Source: Burkholderiaceae bacterium 26
Lineage (GTDB): Bacteria > Pseudomonadota > Gammaproteobacteria > Burkholderiales > Burkholderiaceae
DNA: 33,536 nucleotides
NCBI GenBank assembly: GCA_000955795.1
Contig: JYOB01000011.1
Location: 1 to 33,536, forward strand
Reading direction: 5' to 3'
The notes below the pieces were generated by a model. The model had not been told where the DNA came from. It was given only the letters and a program-made list of their open reading frames with translations, and did no database searches. Position 1 is the first letter of the stretch. Each line of letters opens with the position of its first letter. Position numbers and translations under genes: made by a program. This document shows positions 15,194-23,306 of the stretch, piece after piece.

Positions 15194-15892
15194 TTAGCGA
15201 GTGAGCTGTTGCAGCACCCGGTTACGGTGTCCTGCAGCAGGACTGAGCGTCTTGAAGCGGTCCAGGCCGTCAGGGCGTTGAGCTGCCTGCAAGATGGCAT
15301 CGCACTCGACTTCAAATCGAAACGCGTCCAGCCCCTGCTTGATGCGCCCGTACATCACAGCCAGAGCGGCACTGCGCGCGTCGGTGCTTCTGTATTCCCA
15401 ATCGGCTATCCCTCGGCCCGTCTGTGCTGCATAGGCCCACTCTTGCATTTGGATGGCGCGATATAGGGGCTCCAGTACGACGTCGGTCTGCTTCATGAGC
15501 ACATCCGCGTAGGCGCTCAGCAGCTCCGCGTAGCAGCTCCGCTCTTTGGCTTTGGCACTGCCTACCTGGTTGGCGGCGTCCTGGTATGCCGCTTCAAGCT
15601 CGGCCATCACAGAGCGGTTGTCTTCGGCGAGCGTGTAGGCCGCACGCTCTTTGGCCTTGAGGCGTTGAATCTCCTTGGGCGACGTGCCGGGTTGCCGCAG
15701 CATGTACGCAACCTCTTCGCGAGCCTGCGTCGCCTCGTTCTCAGCGCCGTCCACTGTTTTGCGTTGACGCTGAATCGCGGCATCAAGCCGGTCGGCCTCA
15801 TCGCGCGCGGTCTCGAAGCTGGCGCGTATGTCCTGGTATTGCTCCACGTGCGCCTGGAGCTCGGGCGGTAGTTGCGGTGTTGTGGTCTGCAT
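15194..15892 (-). CDS. Psu-like (polarity suppression / capsid decoration) coiled-coil protein
   Basis: A 232-aa protein. The N-terminal two thirds is a long coiled coil (about 10-140, with IQRLKAKERAAYTLAEDNRS in the middle). The C-terminus DAILQAAQRPDGLDRFKTLS then PAAGHR..VLQQL recalls the end of P4 Psu, recalled from memory as DIL..RPD, then F..PA, then R...L. P4 Psu is 190 aa, decorates the capsid and inhibits Rho. In P4 psu lies beside delta, and here the gene lies directly beside the two Ogr/Delta genes. ATG 15892 was chosen; the longer frame upstream enters the AlpA gene. The family call rests on architecture, context and a short motif, not on an alignment. The alternative is an unrelated helical protein. 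Confidence 0.45.
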   Translation of the reverse strand: MQTTTPQLPPELQAHVEQYQDIRASFETARDEADRLDAAIQRQRKTVDGAENEATQAREEVAYMLRQPGTSPKEIQRLKAKERAAYTLAEDNRSVMAELEAAYQDAANQVGSAKAKERSCYAELLSAYADVLMKQTDVVLEPLYRAIQMQEWAYAAQTGRGIADWEYRSTDARSAALAVMYGRIKQGLDAFRFEVECDAILQAAQRPDGLDRFKTLSPAAGHRNRVLQQLTR

Positions 15893-15902
15893 GGAAAGGC
15901 TT

Positions 15903-16163
15903 TCAGAGTTGACGGGCTGCGACGCGGCTGGCCATCCACTCGTGGATCTCGGATGCGAGCCACGCGACGGTCTTACCGGTGAGTGGTACGGGCTTGGGGA
16001 AGTCGCCACGGCGCATGCCGTCGTAGATGGACGATGTGGGCAAGCCGCACGTGGCGCTCACTTCCGGCAGCCGCATGAAGCGCTCTGCCAACATGCCCGC
16101 CTTGCCGTGTATGGCTGCAGTGGCGGCTCGCGTGTTGGGCGCCTCGATGTGCGAACGGATCAT
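15903..16163 (-). CDS. AlpA-family transcriptional regulator
   Basis: An 86-aa MerR-like winged-helix DNA-binding protein. RFMRLPEVSATCGLPTSSIYDGMRRGDFPKPV is the AlpA/Vis pattern (split: helix-turn-helix around LPEVSATCGLPTSSIYD, then the wing GDFPKPV), followed by AWLASEIHEWMASR. ATG 16163 is supported by GAGGAAC 7 bases upstream. In P4-like elements AlpA/Vis regulates excision and late transcription and acts as a directionality factor for the integrase. The Psu-like gene starts 10 bases after its stop, so the two are cotranscribed. Confidence 0.9.
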   Translation of the reverse strand: MIRSHIEAPNTRAATAAIHGKAGMLAERFMRLPEVSATCGLPTSSIYDGMRRGDFPKPVPLTGKTVAWLASEIHEWMASRVAARQL

Positions 16164-16200
16164 TTGCGTTCCTCGTCGATGGGTTGGAATCGAGCGGAAT

Positions 16201-16227
16201 TGCTCGGCGGTGCTCGGTACTGCTCGG
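16201..16227. promoter_or_regulatory. Three TGCTCGG repeats at 10-bp period (possible operator)
   Basis: TGCTCGG occurs at 16201, 16211 and 16221, exactly one helical turn apart, about 40-60 bases upstream of the AlpA start. Further single copies are at 16397 and 16575, and an inverted copy (CCGAGCA, 17875-17881) lies upstream of the 234-aa gene. This fits binding of a regulator on one DNA face. The rest of the 16164-16637 interval has no gene that could be supported. Confidence 0.4.
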
Positions 16228-16637
16228 AGCCTTGCCAGTCTCGGCAAGCGCGCGGCTTGGGGCAACGCGGGAATGTTGTGCACTATGGGTGGACAACTTC
16301 GCGGCGCCTGACCGGTAGGCAGATGCAGCACAAGCGATTGCCGAAGCCGGCAGCGCGGCGCCACAAGGCTGCAGAGGCGCTGCGTGCCGCAAGGGTTGCT
16401 CGGCATGTCCGCTGCGCTCGGCGAGCGCCTGCGGTCCGCTACAGCGCCGCTGCGACCACGTTCGGGCGTGGAGGCAGTGGCGAGGCTGAAGACGTGCGCG
16501 CACCCACCGCGCGCCGTTGGGACCCCGCCTCACCGGCGCGCTTCATCGAGTGGCTTTTATGCACGTGCATTACCTGCTCGGAGCGACACGCGCCGTGGCG
16601 CTGCGCGGCATTGGCGGCCGCAGAAAACTATGCGGAT

Positions 16638-16955
16638 TTATGCATCTGGCTTATGCAGATGCGGCGCATCGCTACCAGGCGCAGCGTTGTAGCTGGCAGG
16701 GTTGGCGATCCAAGCGTGAATGGCTGCGAAGTCGTAGAGGCTGCAGCGCTCAGTAAGGCGCTGCGGCGTGGGTGCGCGGCCCGTGTTCACGAGCTGGCGC
16801 CAGGTCTCACGAGAGACGCCCACAAACGGCGCAATGTCGCTCCAACGGCCACGGCCGGTTAGCGGAAGAACGGTGCGGCTTTGGCGTTGGGGCGTTTGGA
16901 CGGGGGTTCGCCGCGTGCTCTGGTGTGCGGCCTTGCTGCTTATCTTCCTTGTCAT
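16638..16955 (-). CDS. Helix-turn-helix DNA-binding protein (AlpA-like)
   Basis: A 105-aa basic protein. The N-terminal third is disordered and arginine/threonine-rich. The second part WSDIAPFVGVSRETWRQLV then LYDFAAIHAWIANP has the helix-turn-helix plus trailing Trp helix of AlpA-type regulators. ATG 16955 (AAGG 9 bases upstream) was chosen; ATG 16985 or a TTG at 17003 would extend it. A GCATCTG/CAGATGC inverted repeat (16642-16662) covers the last codons. It is a second AlpA-type gene in the element and probably an early-region regulator. Confidence 0.65.
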   Translation of the reverse strand: MTRKISSKAAHQSTRRTPVQTPQRQSRTVLPLTGRGRWSDIAPFVGVSRETWRQLVNTGRAPTPQRLTERCSLYDFAAIHAWIANPASYNAAPGSDAPHLHKPDA

Positions 16956-17133
16956 CGCTTGCGTTGCCTTGCCCTGTGTGGGCATTGGTTGGTGGTGACG
17001 CAAGAATAGGAGCCGAGACGGATGTCGCGGAAGATGCGCAGCAAAGCAGAGATGTGCTCAGCTTTGCTGCGCTATGTCATGAGCTAACTTCAGACCGGCG
17101 CAGCTTAGCTGCGCGCGGAGCGTGCTTCCCGTG

Positions 17134-17838
17134 TTAAGACTCCGATTCCATCTCTTTGCGAGTCTTGCTGACCAGGCGCGTAACGCCGCCATAGTGATAG
17201 CGGATTCCGAACTCGGAATGCAGCTTGGAAGCCGCCTGCGCATTGGAGAGTCCTTTTCCCGCGATGAACTGACGAAAGATCGTCTGCGCGCGTTCTTTCT
17301 CTTCCTGCATCGGAGCGTGGCGTTGCTTGCCGCCCTTGCGCGCCCTTTCCCGGCCTCGCTCACGCAGGACGAGCAGCATTTGCGCTTGCCCCAACGCTTT
17401 GTTGGCGCTAGCCAGGAAGTGCAACGCCTCGGGATGCTGTGACGCGTGCAAACAACTGCCAGCGAGGTTGAGATTGAACCAGCAATGCGAGACGCCATAG
17501 AGCATGTTCTCGTTGTACACACTCGCAGGCTTGGTCTTGGCGAGGAACAGAGTCACAGCCTCCTGGCAGAGCTCCACCGACGTGCCGGACAAGTCGGTCA
17601 GCACATTGCCATCCTCGTCCAGGAACTCTTCCGTATCTCGGTCGATGATCCCTTGCAGCACAAGCATGTGGTTGGCCGCATCGGCCCCGTAGTGCTTGTC
17701 GATGTGCTGCTCGATTTCTGGCAAGCGATCCTCAAGGCCGACACCGAAAGCAGACTCGAACACCCCGCACATCGCCCCGTAGGTCTGTGCAAGCTGCTTC
17801 TCAAAGTCCCCTATCGTCAAATCCAGTGATGTGGTCAT
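17134..17838 (-). CDS. Hypothetical protein next to the integrase
   Basis: A 234-aa soluble protein with ATG 17838 behind a good GAGGAGCG. The N-terminal acidic domain (1-150) contains ADAANHMLVLQGIIDRDTEE and MLYGVSHCWFNLNLAGSCLH, looks helical and holds four cysteines. A basic hinge (RERARKGGKQRHA, about 163-175) leads to a C-terminal helical part with GLSNAQAASKLHSEFG, possibly a helix-turn-helix (about 190-230). No family recognised. The basic end suggests nucleic acid binding, a guess from composition. A length similar to P4 Sid (244 aa) was noted but no sequence resemblance was seen. Confidence 0.75.
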   Translation of the reverse strand: MTTSLDLTIGDFEKQLAQTYGAMCGVFESAFGVGLEDRLPEIEQHIDKHYGADAANHMLVLQGIIDRDTEEFLDEDGNVLTDLSGTSVELCQEAVTLFLAKTKPASVYNENMLYGVSHCWFNLNLAGSCLHASQHPEALHFLASANKALGQAQMLLVLRERGRERARKGGKQRHAPMQEEKERAQTIFRQFIAGKGLSNAQAASKLHSEFGIRYHYGGVTRLVSKTRKEMESES

Positions 17839-18064
17839 CGCGCAGCGCTCCTCGTTGATGCTGAATGGCGAAGCCCGAGCAGATCAACGGATTGGAGGTG
17901 TAGTGCACGGCCAATGCTGTCGCCCGGCTATAGCTGTCGTTGCCCGTGATTGGCAACGAGGGCCGGCATTCTAGCCAGCGAAGTGGCGTGCGGCCTAGAG
18001 CAGCAGATAGCGCGATGAAAGGAAAGGCATACCGAGCGTCCCGCCAATGCAGCGCAGGCGCGGA

Positions 18065-19279
18065 TTAAGCCGCAGAAGGTCCGAACGTAAAAACTTGTGC
18101 ACCCGCCTTCAAGCGGTCGAGATAGTCCGCCCACGCCTGCATCATCACGCGCCGCTCTTTGACGAACTTGGTGCGGTTGTAGGCAGTGCCCAATGCGTCC
18201 GGCACCGAGTGCGCAAGCTGGTGCTCGATGATCTCGGGCTTGTAGTGGAGCTCTTCGTGAAGGATCGTGCGGGCCATAGCGCGAAAGCCGTGACCCGTTA
18301 TTTCCGTGCGGGTGTCGTAGCCCATGCGCCGCAGCGCCGCATTGACGGCGGCGTCGCTCATTGGCTTCTTGGGGTCGCGTCCAGGAAAGACAAAACGACC
18401 GTGCCCCGTCAGCGCATGGAGCTCGCGGAGAATCGCTACGGCTTGCGTCGCCAGCGGCACCAGGTGCGCGGTCTTGGTCTTGGTGACCAGGTAGCGCCAT
18501 TCGCCGGCGTCCAGGTCGAAGTCTGCCCACTCCGCTTTGCGGAGCTCGCCTGGTCGCACGAACACCATAGGCGCGAGGAGCAACGCGCAGCGTACGACCA
18601 ACGTACCCCGGAAGGCATCGATGGCGCGCAGCAATTCGGCCACCTTTACCGGGTCGGTGATGGAAGCGAAATTCTCATGTTTGGCAGGCGGCAACGCGCC
18701 TCGTAGGTCGCCGGATGGATCGCGGATCGCGCGACCTGTAGCGACGGCGTAGCGGAATATCTGGCCGCAATTCTGGTGGGCGCGGTGCGCCGTATCCAAT
18801 GCGCCGCGCGCTTCGATTCGACGCAGGACGGTCAGCACTTCGGGCGCTGTAATTTCCGCAATGGGTCGCCCACCCAGCCACGGGAAGATATCGGCTTCCA
18901 GGCGACGAATGATCTTGGTCGCGTGGCTCTCGGCCCATGTGGGCGAATACCTGGCAAACCACTCGCGGCCCACTGTCTCGAAGCTGTTGGCGGCGCGCTC
19001 GACCGTTGCGGCCCTCTGCGTCTTCCGCTCGATCGAGGGGTCGATGCCGCCCACCAAAAGGCGCTTGGCGTTGTCACGCCGCTCGCGTGCCTCCTTCAGG
19101 CTGACGACGGAATAGGACCCCAATGAAAGCCGCTTTTCCTTGCCCCCAAACCGGTACTTGAGACGCCACAACTTGCCCCCTGTGGGGTACACCTCAAGGT
19201 AGAGACCGCCGCCATCGGCCAGCTTGTACGGCTTATCTGTTGGCTTGGCGGTACGAATTGCTGTGTCGGTCAGAGGCAT
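18065..19279 (-). CDS. int: Tyrosine recombinase integrase, P4/DUF4102 type
   Basis: A 404-aa site-specific recombinase that inserts the element at the tRNA-Ala gene. The N-terminal DUF4102 arm-binding domain (1-90) begins PLTDTAIRTAKP and contains LADGGGLYLEV and WRLKYRF. A SAM-like core-binding domain (about 95-200) and the catalytic domain follow: R242 in VRPGELR, a Lys at 267-269 in TKTKT, H330-x-x-R333 in HGFRA, H357 in HQLAHS, Y367 in AYNR. All catalytic residues are present, so it should be active. ATG 19279 is the start of the conserved domain; a TTG at 19306 would add nine residues. It lies 162 bases from the tRNA 3' end, with TTGCCCCC repeats between. Confidence 0.95.
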   Translation of the reverse strand: MPLTDTAIRTAKPTDKPYKLADGGGLYLEVYPTGGKLWRLKYRFGGKEKRLSLGSYSVVSLKEARERRDNAKRLLVGGIDPSIERKTQRAATVERAANSFETVGREWFARYSPTWAESHATKIIRRLEADIFPWLGGRPIAEITAPEVLTVLRRIEARGALDTAHRAHQNCGQIFRYAVATGRAIRDPSGDLRGALPPAKHENFASITDPVKVAELLRAIDAFRGTLVVRCALLLAPMVFVRPGELRKAEWADFDLDAGEWRYLVTKTKTAHLVPLATQAVAILRELHALTGHGRFVFPGRDPKKPMSDAAVNAALRRMGYDTRTEITGHGFRAMARTILHEELHYKPEIIEHQLAHSVPDALGTAYNRTKFVKERRVMMQAWADYLDRLKAGAQVFTFGPSAA

Positions 19280-19304
19280 GGGGGCAAGTGGTTCTCCGGG
19301 TGGC

Positions 19305-19337
19305 AACTTGCCCCCGAATTTGCCCCCACTTGCCCCC
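19305..19337. repeat. Triple TTGCCCCC repeats upstream of int (arm-type sites)
   Basis: AACTTGCCCCC (19305-19315), AATTTGCCCCC (19317-19327) and CACTTGCCCCC (19327-19337), about 10-12 bp apart. They match the pair at 4256-4277. Position upstream of int, beside the attachment tRNA, suggests integrase arm binding sites that may also repress int. Confidence 0.55.
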
Positions 19338-19358
19338 GGGTGTCAACGGCAAAACTTA

Positions 19359-19425
19359 GGCAACGCTGGCAACAAAAAACCCGCAAAGCCTTACAGCTAG
19401 CGGGTTTCTTGGCAACGCTTGGCAA
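19359..19425. repeat. Direct repeat GGCAACGCT(T)GGCAA flanking a terminator
   Basis: GGCAACGCTGGCAA (19359-19372) and GGCAACGCTTGGCAA (19411-19425), one on each side of the tRNA terminator hairpin. The second overlaps a TTGGCAAACTTTGCCA inverted repeat. They may be further binding sites for integrase or an excision factor. Confidence 0.45.
19374..19408 (-). terminator. Terminator after tRNA-Ala
   Basis: On the minus strand AAACCCGC and GCGGGTTT form an 8-bp stem around a 15-base loop, followed by TTTT. It begins 33 bases past the tRNA CCA end. Confidence 0.75.
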
Positions 19426-19440
19426 ACTTTGCCAGTGAGT

Positions 19441-19516
<76 letters not shown>

Positions 19517-19563
19517 GTGGAAAATGAGTCTACCCGAACTCCCCGGGCCCTTTCAATCGGGGC

Positions 19564-21285
19564 TCAACCCGCGTTTTCCATGCCCGCATTGCCTTCCATG
19601 CCGACAATGCGCGGCGTGTTGAGCGGCCCGGCGGTCACTTCGCGCTGGTCGCGCAGCCAGTCGGCCAGCACGTCCCACACGGGGCGCCCGCCCGCCTTGC
19701 GCGCTTCGGGCGACACGGCGGCCCAGCCGGCCACCTTGTAGCGGCGGTCGGCATCGATGGGCTTGCCGTCGCCCGGGCCCAGGCGCATGTCGGTAATGCG
19801 CTGGCCCATGGGCTTCATCGGGTCGATGGTGTAGCGCAGGCCACCGGTGCGCACCATGTCGCCGCCCTGCTGGTAGTACGGGTCTGGGTTGAACAGGTTG
19901 TCGGCCACGTCTTCCAGCACGGTCTTGATAGTGGCGCCCGTCATCTCGGTGAGCGTGGTGGCCGGGTACGTGATGGCGGTCTGGGCCATCAACGCTTCCA
20001 TGGTCAGGGCCTCGCCGGGCAGCAGCGTGGTGCCCCAGCGGAAGCCGGGCGAGAAGGCAATCTCGGCGCCCTGCGCGTGCATGAGGCCATCGACGATGAG
20101 CTGGTCGAACGTGCCATTGAAGTTGCCGCGCCGGTACAGCAGGCCGCGGTTCGTGGCGAGCGTTTCGCCCAGCTTGTCTTGGTACGGCGCACGCACGCGG
20201 TTGATCAGCGCCGTCATGGCCGGATCGGGCGGCAGCAGATCAGCAAACACGGGCAGCAGCGTATAGCGGATATCGCGCACGGTGCCGCCGCGCACATCCA
20301 GATCGAGCACGCCGACAAACTTGCCGTTGGCGCCCGCGTTGGTGACGAGCGTCACGCCGCCCGGGTTGCTAACCTTGACGGGCGCGGGCACGGCATCGTG
20401 CGTGTGGCCGCCCAAGATGGCATCCAACCCGCGCACGCGCGAGGCGAGCTTCAGGTCGACATCCATGCCGTTGTGCGACAGCAGCACGACCACCTTGGCG
20501 CCCTTGCCGCGCGCCTCGTCAATCATCTTCTGCAGCCGCTCTTCCTGAATGCCGAACGTCCAGTCGGGCGTGAAATCGGCCGGGTGCGCGATGGGCGTGT
20601 ACGGAAACGCCTGCCCGATGATGGCCACCGGCACGCCGTTCAGCTCGCGCAGCACATACGGGTCGAATACCGGATCACCAAAGTCGGCGGTCTGGATGTT
20701 CTGCGCAACAAAGGCGACTTTGTTCTTGAAGTCGTGATCGACCACGTGGCGCACGCGGTCGGCGCCGTAGGTCATCTCCCAGTGCGGGGTCATGACGTCC
20801 ACGCCCAGCGCGAGGGCCGCGTCGACCATGTCCTGGCCGTTGGTCCACAGCGCGGTGGCGGAGCCCTGCCATGTGTCGCCGCCGTCCAGCAGCAGGGCGT
20901 TCGGGCGCGTGGCGCGCAGGCGCTTGATGAGCGTGGCCAGATGCGCGAAGCCGCCCATGCGGCCATAGCGGCGCGCGGCCTCGGTAAAGTCGAGCGACGT
21001 AAACGCGTGCGCGGCGCGCGAGCCGGGCGCGATGCCGTAACGCTTGAGCAGCGCGTGCCCCACCAGATGCGGCGGCTGCCCGGCCCATTGCGCCACGCCC
21101 AGGTTGACGCTGGGCTCGCGGTATTCGATGGGCAGCAACTGCGCGTGGCAGTCGGTGAAGTGCAGCAGGTGGACGTTGCCGAAACGCGGCACCTCGTAGC
21201 TGAGCGTGTCAGCGTGGGCGTCGGTCAGGCGCAGGCCGGCGGCTGCGGCAATCGCCAGGGCTTGAACGAATTCGCGGCGGTTCAT
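19564..21285 (-). CDS. soxB: SoxB, thiosulfohydrolase of the Sox complex
   Basis: A 573-aa periplasmic di-manganese enzyme. It hydrolyses the terminal sulfone from SoxY-bound cysteine S-thiosulfonate, releasing sulfate. A Tat signal (MNRREFVQALAIAAAAG) precedes the mature part. 5'-nucleotidase-type metal motifs: HFTDCHAQL (42-50), GGDTWQGS (135-142), SHNGMDVDL and GGHTHD; the C-terminal domain holds DNLFNPDPYYQQGGDMVR. Length is normal for the family. Its ATG overlaps the stop of the TlpA-like gene by four bases, so it is the last gene of the sox transcript. The tRNA-Ala gene follows 47 bases downstream. Confidence 0.95.
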   Translation of the reverse strand: MNRREFVQALAIAAAAGLRLTDAHADTLSYEVPRFGNVHLLHFTDCHAQLLPIEYREPSVNLGVAQWAGQPPHLVGHALLKRYGIAPGSRAAHAFTSLDFTEAARRYGRMGGFAHLATLIKRLRATRPNALLLDGGDTWQGSATALWTNGQDMVDAALALGVDVMTPHWEMTYGADRVRHVVDHDFKNKVAFVAQNIQTADFGDPVFDPYVLRELNGVPVAIIGQAFPYTPIAHPADFTPDWTFGIQEERLQKMIDEARGKGAKVVVLLSHNGMDVDLKLASRVRGLDAILGGHTHDAVPAPVKVSNPGGVTLVTNAGANGKFVGVLDLDVRGGTVRDIRYTLLPVFADLLPPDPAMTALINRVRAPYQDKLGETLATNRGLLYRRGNFNGTFDQLIVDGLMHAQGAEIAFSPGFRWGTTLLPGEALTMEALMAQTAITYPATTLTEMTGATIKTVLEDVADNLFNPDPYYQQGGDMVRTGGLRYTIDPMKPMGQRITDMRLGPGDGKPIDADRRYKVAGWAAVSPEARKAGGRPVWDVLADWLRDQREVTAGPLNTPRIVGMEGNAGMENAG

Positions 21286-21782
21286 GGTGTGTTGCTGTGC
21301 GCGTAGCGAGCCAGGTCGGCTACGTCGTCTTCAAGCATCTCGCCGACCTCCTTGCGCACCACGCGGCCCTTGGCGTCGAGCACGAGCAGTTCGGGCAGGC
21401 CTTTGCGCGGGCCGGTGGCGGCGCACAGCGCGTCGGTTTCCATCGCGACCGGAAAGGTGAAGTTGCGCTTGGCGACGTAGTCCTTCGCGAGCTGCGGGTT
21501 GGCGTCGATGCTGATGGTGAGGATGCGCAGGTCAGTGCCGCGCGTGGCGTCGTACAGCTTTTGCAGGCGCGGGTTCTGCAGCGCGCAGAACGGGCACCAC
21601 GATGCCCACGTGGCGATGATGACCGGGTGCCCGCGCCACGTATCGCCCGGCACGCGCGTGCCGTCGAGCAATTGCAGGTCGGGCAGCGCAACCACGTCGC
21701 CCACTTCAACGGCCTGTGCGGTGCTGGTAGCGAGCACTATCGCCGCTGCTGCCCACATCAAAAACCGTCGAAGCGTGTGCAT
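21282..21782 (-). CDS. soxW: TlpA/SoxW-like periplasmic thioredoxin
   Basis: A 166-aa thioredoxin-fold protein with an N-terminal signal peptide (cleavage after about STAQA) and the active site WCPFC in SWCPFCALQNPRLQKLY. A cis-Pro-like GLPELLVLD segment follows. Sox clusters often encode SoxS or SoxW, which reduce the SoxY disulphide and keep the carrier active; the location between soxX and soxB supports that role. CPFC is unusual compared with CPPC/CGPC. The symbol is given by context; a generic TlpA-family reductase is the safe call. Confidence 0.8.
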   Translation of the reverse strand: MHTLRRFLMWAAAAIVLATSTAQAVEVGDVVALPDLQLLDGTRVPGDTWRGHPVIIATWASWCPFCALQNPRLQKLYDATRGTDLRILTISIDANPQLAKDYVAKRNFTFPVAMETDALCAATGPRKGLPELLVLDAKGRVVRKEVGEMLEDDVADLARYAHSNTP

Positions 21783-21794
21783 GGCGTTATTGGG

Positions 21795-22457
21795 TCACTG
21801 GTTGACCGGAGATGCCGGGTCGAACAACAGCGCCATCACGTCGCGGATCTGCTGTTCGGTCAGGATGCCCTTGTGCCCGAAGCGCGGCATGTTGGAACAC
21901 GCCGCATACGCGTTGGAGTTGTAGATCTTGCCCCAGGTGTAGCGCAGGATCGCTTCCGAATCCCCACGCAGCTTGCCGTACTGGTACAGCGACGGGCCAA
22001 TGGTGCCGTACGACACCTCGTCTTTCGACAAGCGGTGGCAGGCGTAGCAGTTGGCGCCGTTCGCGCCGCCGGCCGGGTCGGAGAACTGCATGCCCCGGCC
22101 GCTCTGGGCGGTCTTCTCGCCCGCCTTCCAGTCGCCCAGCCATTTGTCGTCAGCCGGGTAATGGATGGTCTTGAGCTGCGCGTCTTCCAGCTTCTTGGCC
22201 ACGGCGGCAGGCACGGCGGTGCGGTCGGCAAACTGGCTGCAGATCTTCTGCACGTCGTCGCGCTCGGTCACGCCTTCCACGGTGGCCGGGCCCTTGGAGA
22301 CAAAGCTCTCATGGATGACCTTGGCGAGCGCGGCGTCGGCCTTTGCATCGGGCTTGGGCGGCGTCACGGCCTTGGAGGTGGCGTCCGCTGCGTGGGCGGT
22401 GCCGGCAGCCAGCGCCAATGTGAGCGCCGTCAGAACGATGGGGGTCAGTCGATTCAT
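21795..22457 (-). CDS. soxX: SoxX, c-type cytochrome subunit of SoxAX
   Basis: A 220-aa periplasmic monohaem cytochrome. Signal peptide to about residue 23 (AGTAHA). One haem site CYACH in GANCYACHRLSKDEVSYGTI, and a distal Met in CSNMPRFGHKGILTEQQI, a typical SoxX end. The long N-terminal region before the haem fits the larger SoxX type. SoxAX joins thiosulfate to SoxY. ATG 22457 lies 8 bases after the soxA stop. Confidence 0.93.
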   Translation of the reverse strand: MNRLTPIVLTALTLALAAGTAHAADATSKAVTPPKPDAKADAALAKVIHESFVSKGPATVEGVTERDDVQKICSQFADRTAVPAAVAKKLEDAQLKTIHYPADDKWLGDWKAGEKTAQSGRGMQFSDPAGGANGANCYACHRLSKDEVSYGTIGPSLYQYGKLRGDSEAILRYTWGKIYNSNAYAACSNMPRFGHKGILTEQQIRDVMALLFDPASPVNQ

Positions 22458-22465
22458 GCGTGGCC

Positions 22466-23287
22466 TCATCGTTTGATGGACGGCGCGTCCATCTTGCCGC
22501 CGTTGGCGTTGCGGGCGAGGAACATCTCCAGCGCGGTGATCACCTCGCTGCCGTAGAGCGGTTCCGGAAAGCGCTGCTGGCGCAGGCAGTCGTACAGGCG
22601 GTGCTGCATGGTGCGTACCTCGCCCTGCGAGACGCGATAGCCCGGCCACGTGGAATACGCAAAGCGCGCGCCGTCGGCGGTCAGCAGATCGGGCAGGTCT
22701 TGCAAGCGGATGCGCAAACCCGGCTGGGCATGGCACGTGGCGCAGGCAAAGTCGTACGCGCCGCCACGGTAGAAGAACATGCGGCGGCCGAGTTCGTACA
22801 TGCGCTTTTCTTCGGGGTGGGCAAGCGGAATGTCGATGGCCGCGCCGCGCGATTCCGAGGCGACGTAGGCCATCAGCCGTTCAATGTCCGACGATTTACC
22901 GGGTGACGAGAACGGCCGCGCCGATGCCTCTTCCTTGGTCAACCCCTGCAGCGTCATGCGGCAATACATGAGGCGCTGTTCGGCGTCCATCACGCGGCCG
23001 GTGTCTTTGAAGAAGCGCGGCAGCTTGGCGTATGCGCCCTTCACCACGCCGGGGCCAAGACCCAAGTCGCACGCTTCGAGCGAGGCCTGCTTGGGGCCGG
23101 CGGGCTTCTTCCAGAGTTCTTCGCCTGCGGCTTCCCAGAGTTCGGCCGGGTTGCCGTCGGCCAGCATTTCGCGGTACTGCGCGATGCCGGCGGCGGTGCT
23201 GTCCTTGGTGTCCTGGGCGTTGGCAGCCAGCGTCAATCCGCCGGCAAGGGCCACGCCCAGCAACGTTGTCCATGTCTTGTGTTTCAC
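22466..23287 (-). CDS. soxA: SoxA, catalytic cytochrome subunit of SoxAX
   Basis: A 273-aa periplasmic protein. GTG start at 23287 with GGAGGGG 4 bases upstream; signal peptide to about ANAQ. A single haem motif CATCH in YDFACATCHAQPGLRIRLQ. The N-terminal domain keeps two cysteines (EACDLGLG and LMYCRM), probably a disulphide, so this is the monohaem form. The active-site persulfide Cys is in RLYDCLRQQRFPEPLYGSE. It catalyses oxidative coupling of thiosulfate to the SoxY cysteine together with SoxX. Confidence 0.95.
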   Translation of the reverse strand: MKHKTWTTLLGVALAGGLTLAANAQDTKDSTAAGIAQYREMLADGNPAELWEAAGEELWKKPAGPKQASLEACDLGLGPGVVKGAYAKLPRFFKDTGRVMDAEQRLMYCRMTLQGLTKEEASARPFSSPGKSSDIERLMAYVASESRGAAIDIPLAHPEEKRMYELGRRMFFYRGGAYDFACATCHAQPGLRIRLQDLPDLLTADGARFAYSTWPGYRVSQGEVRTMQHRLYDCLRQQRFPEPLYGSEVITALEMFLARNANGGKMDAPSIKR

Positions 23288-23306
23288 GGTCCCCTCCGTG
23301 GGTCGC

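Noticed and set aside
17134-17838. P4 Sid capsid-size protein
   Set aside because: Length is similar, but no sequence resemblance was seen and the position beside int differs from P4.
20077-21306. 409-aa open frame on the plus strand opposite soxB
   Set aside because: Antisense shadow of a clearly coding, conserved soxB; composition is typical of GC-rich reverse frames and no start signal or family was seen.
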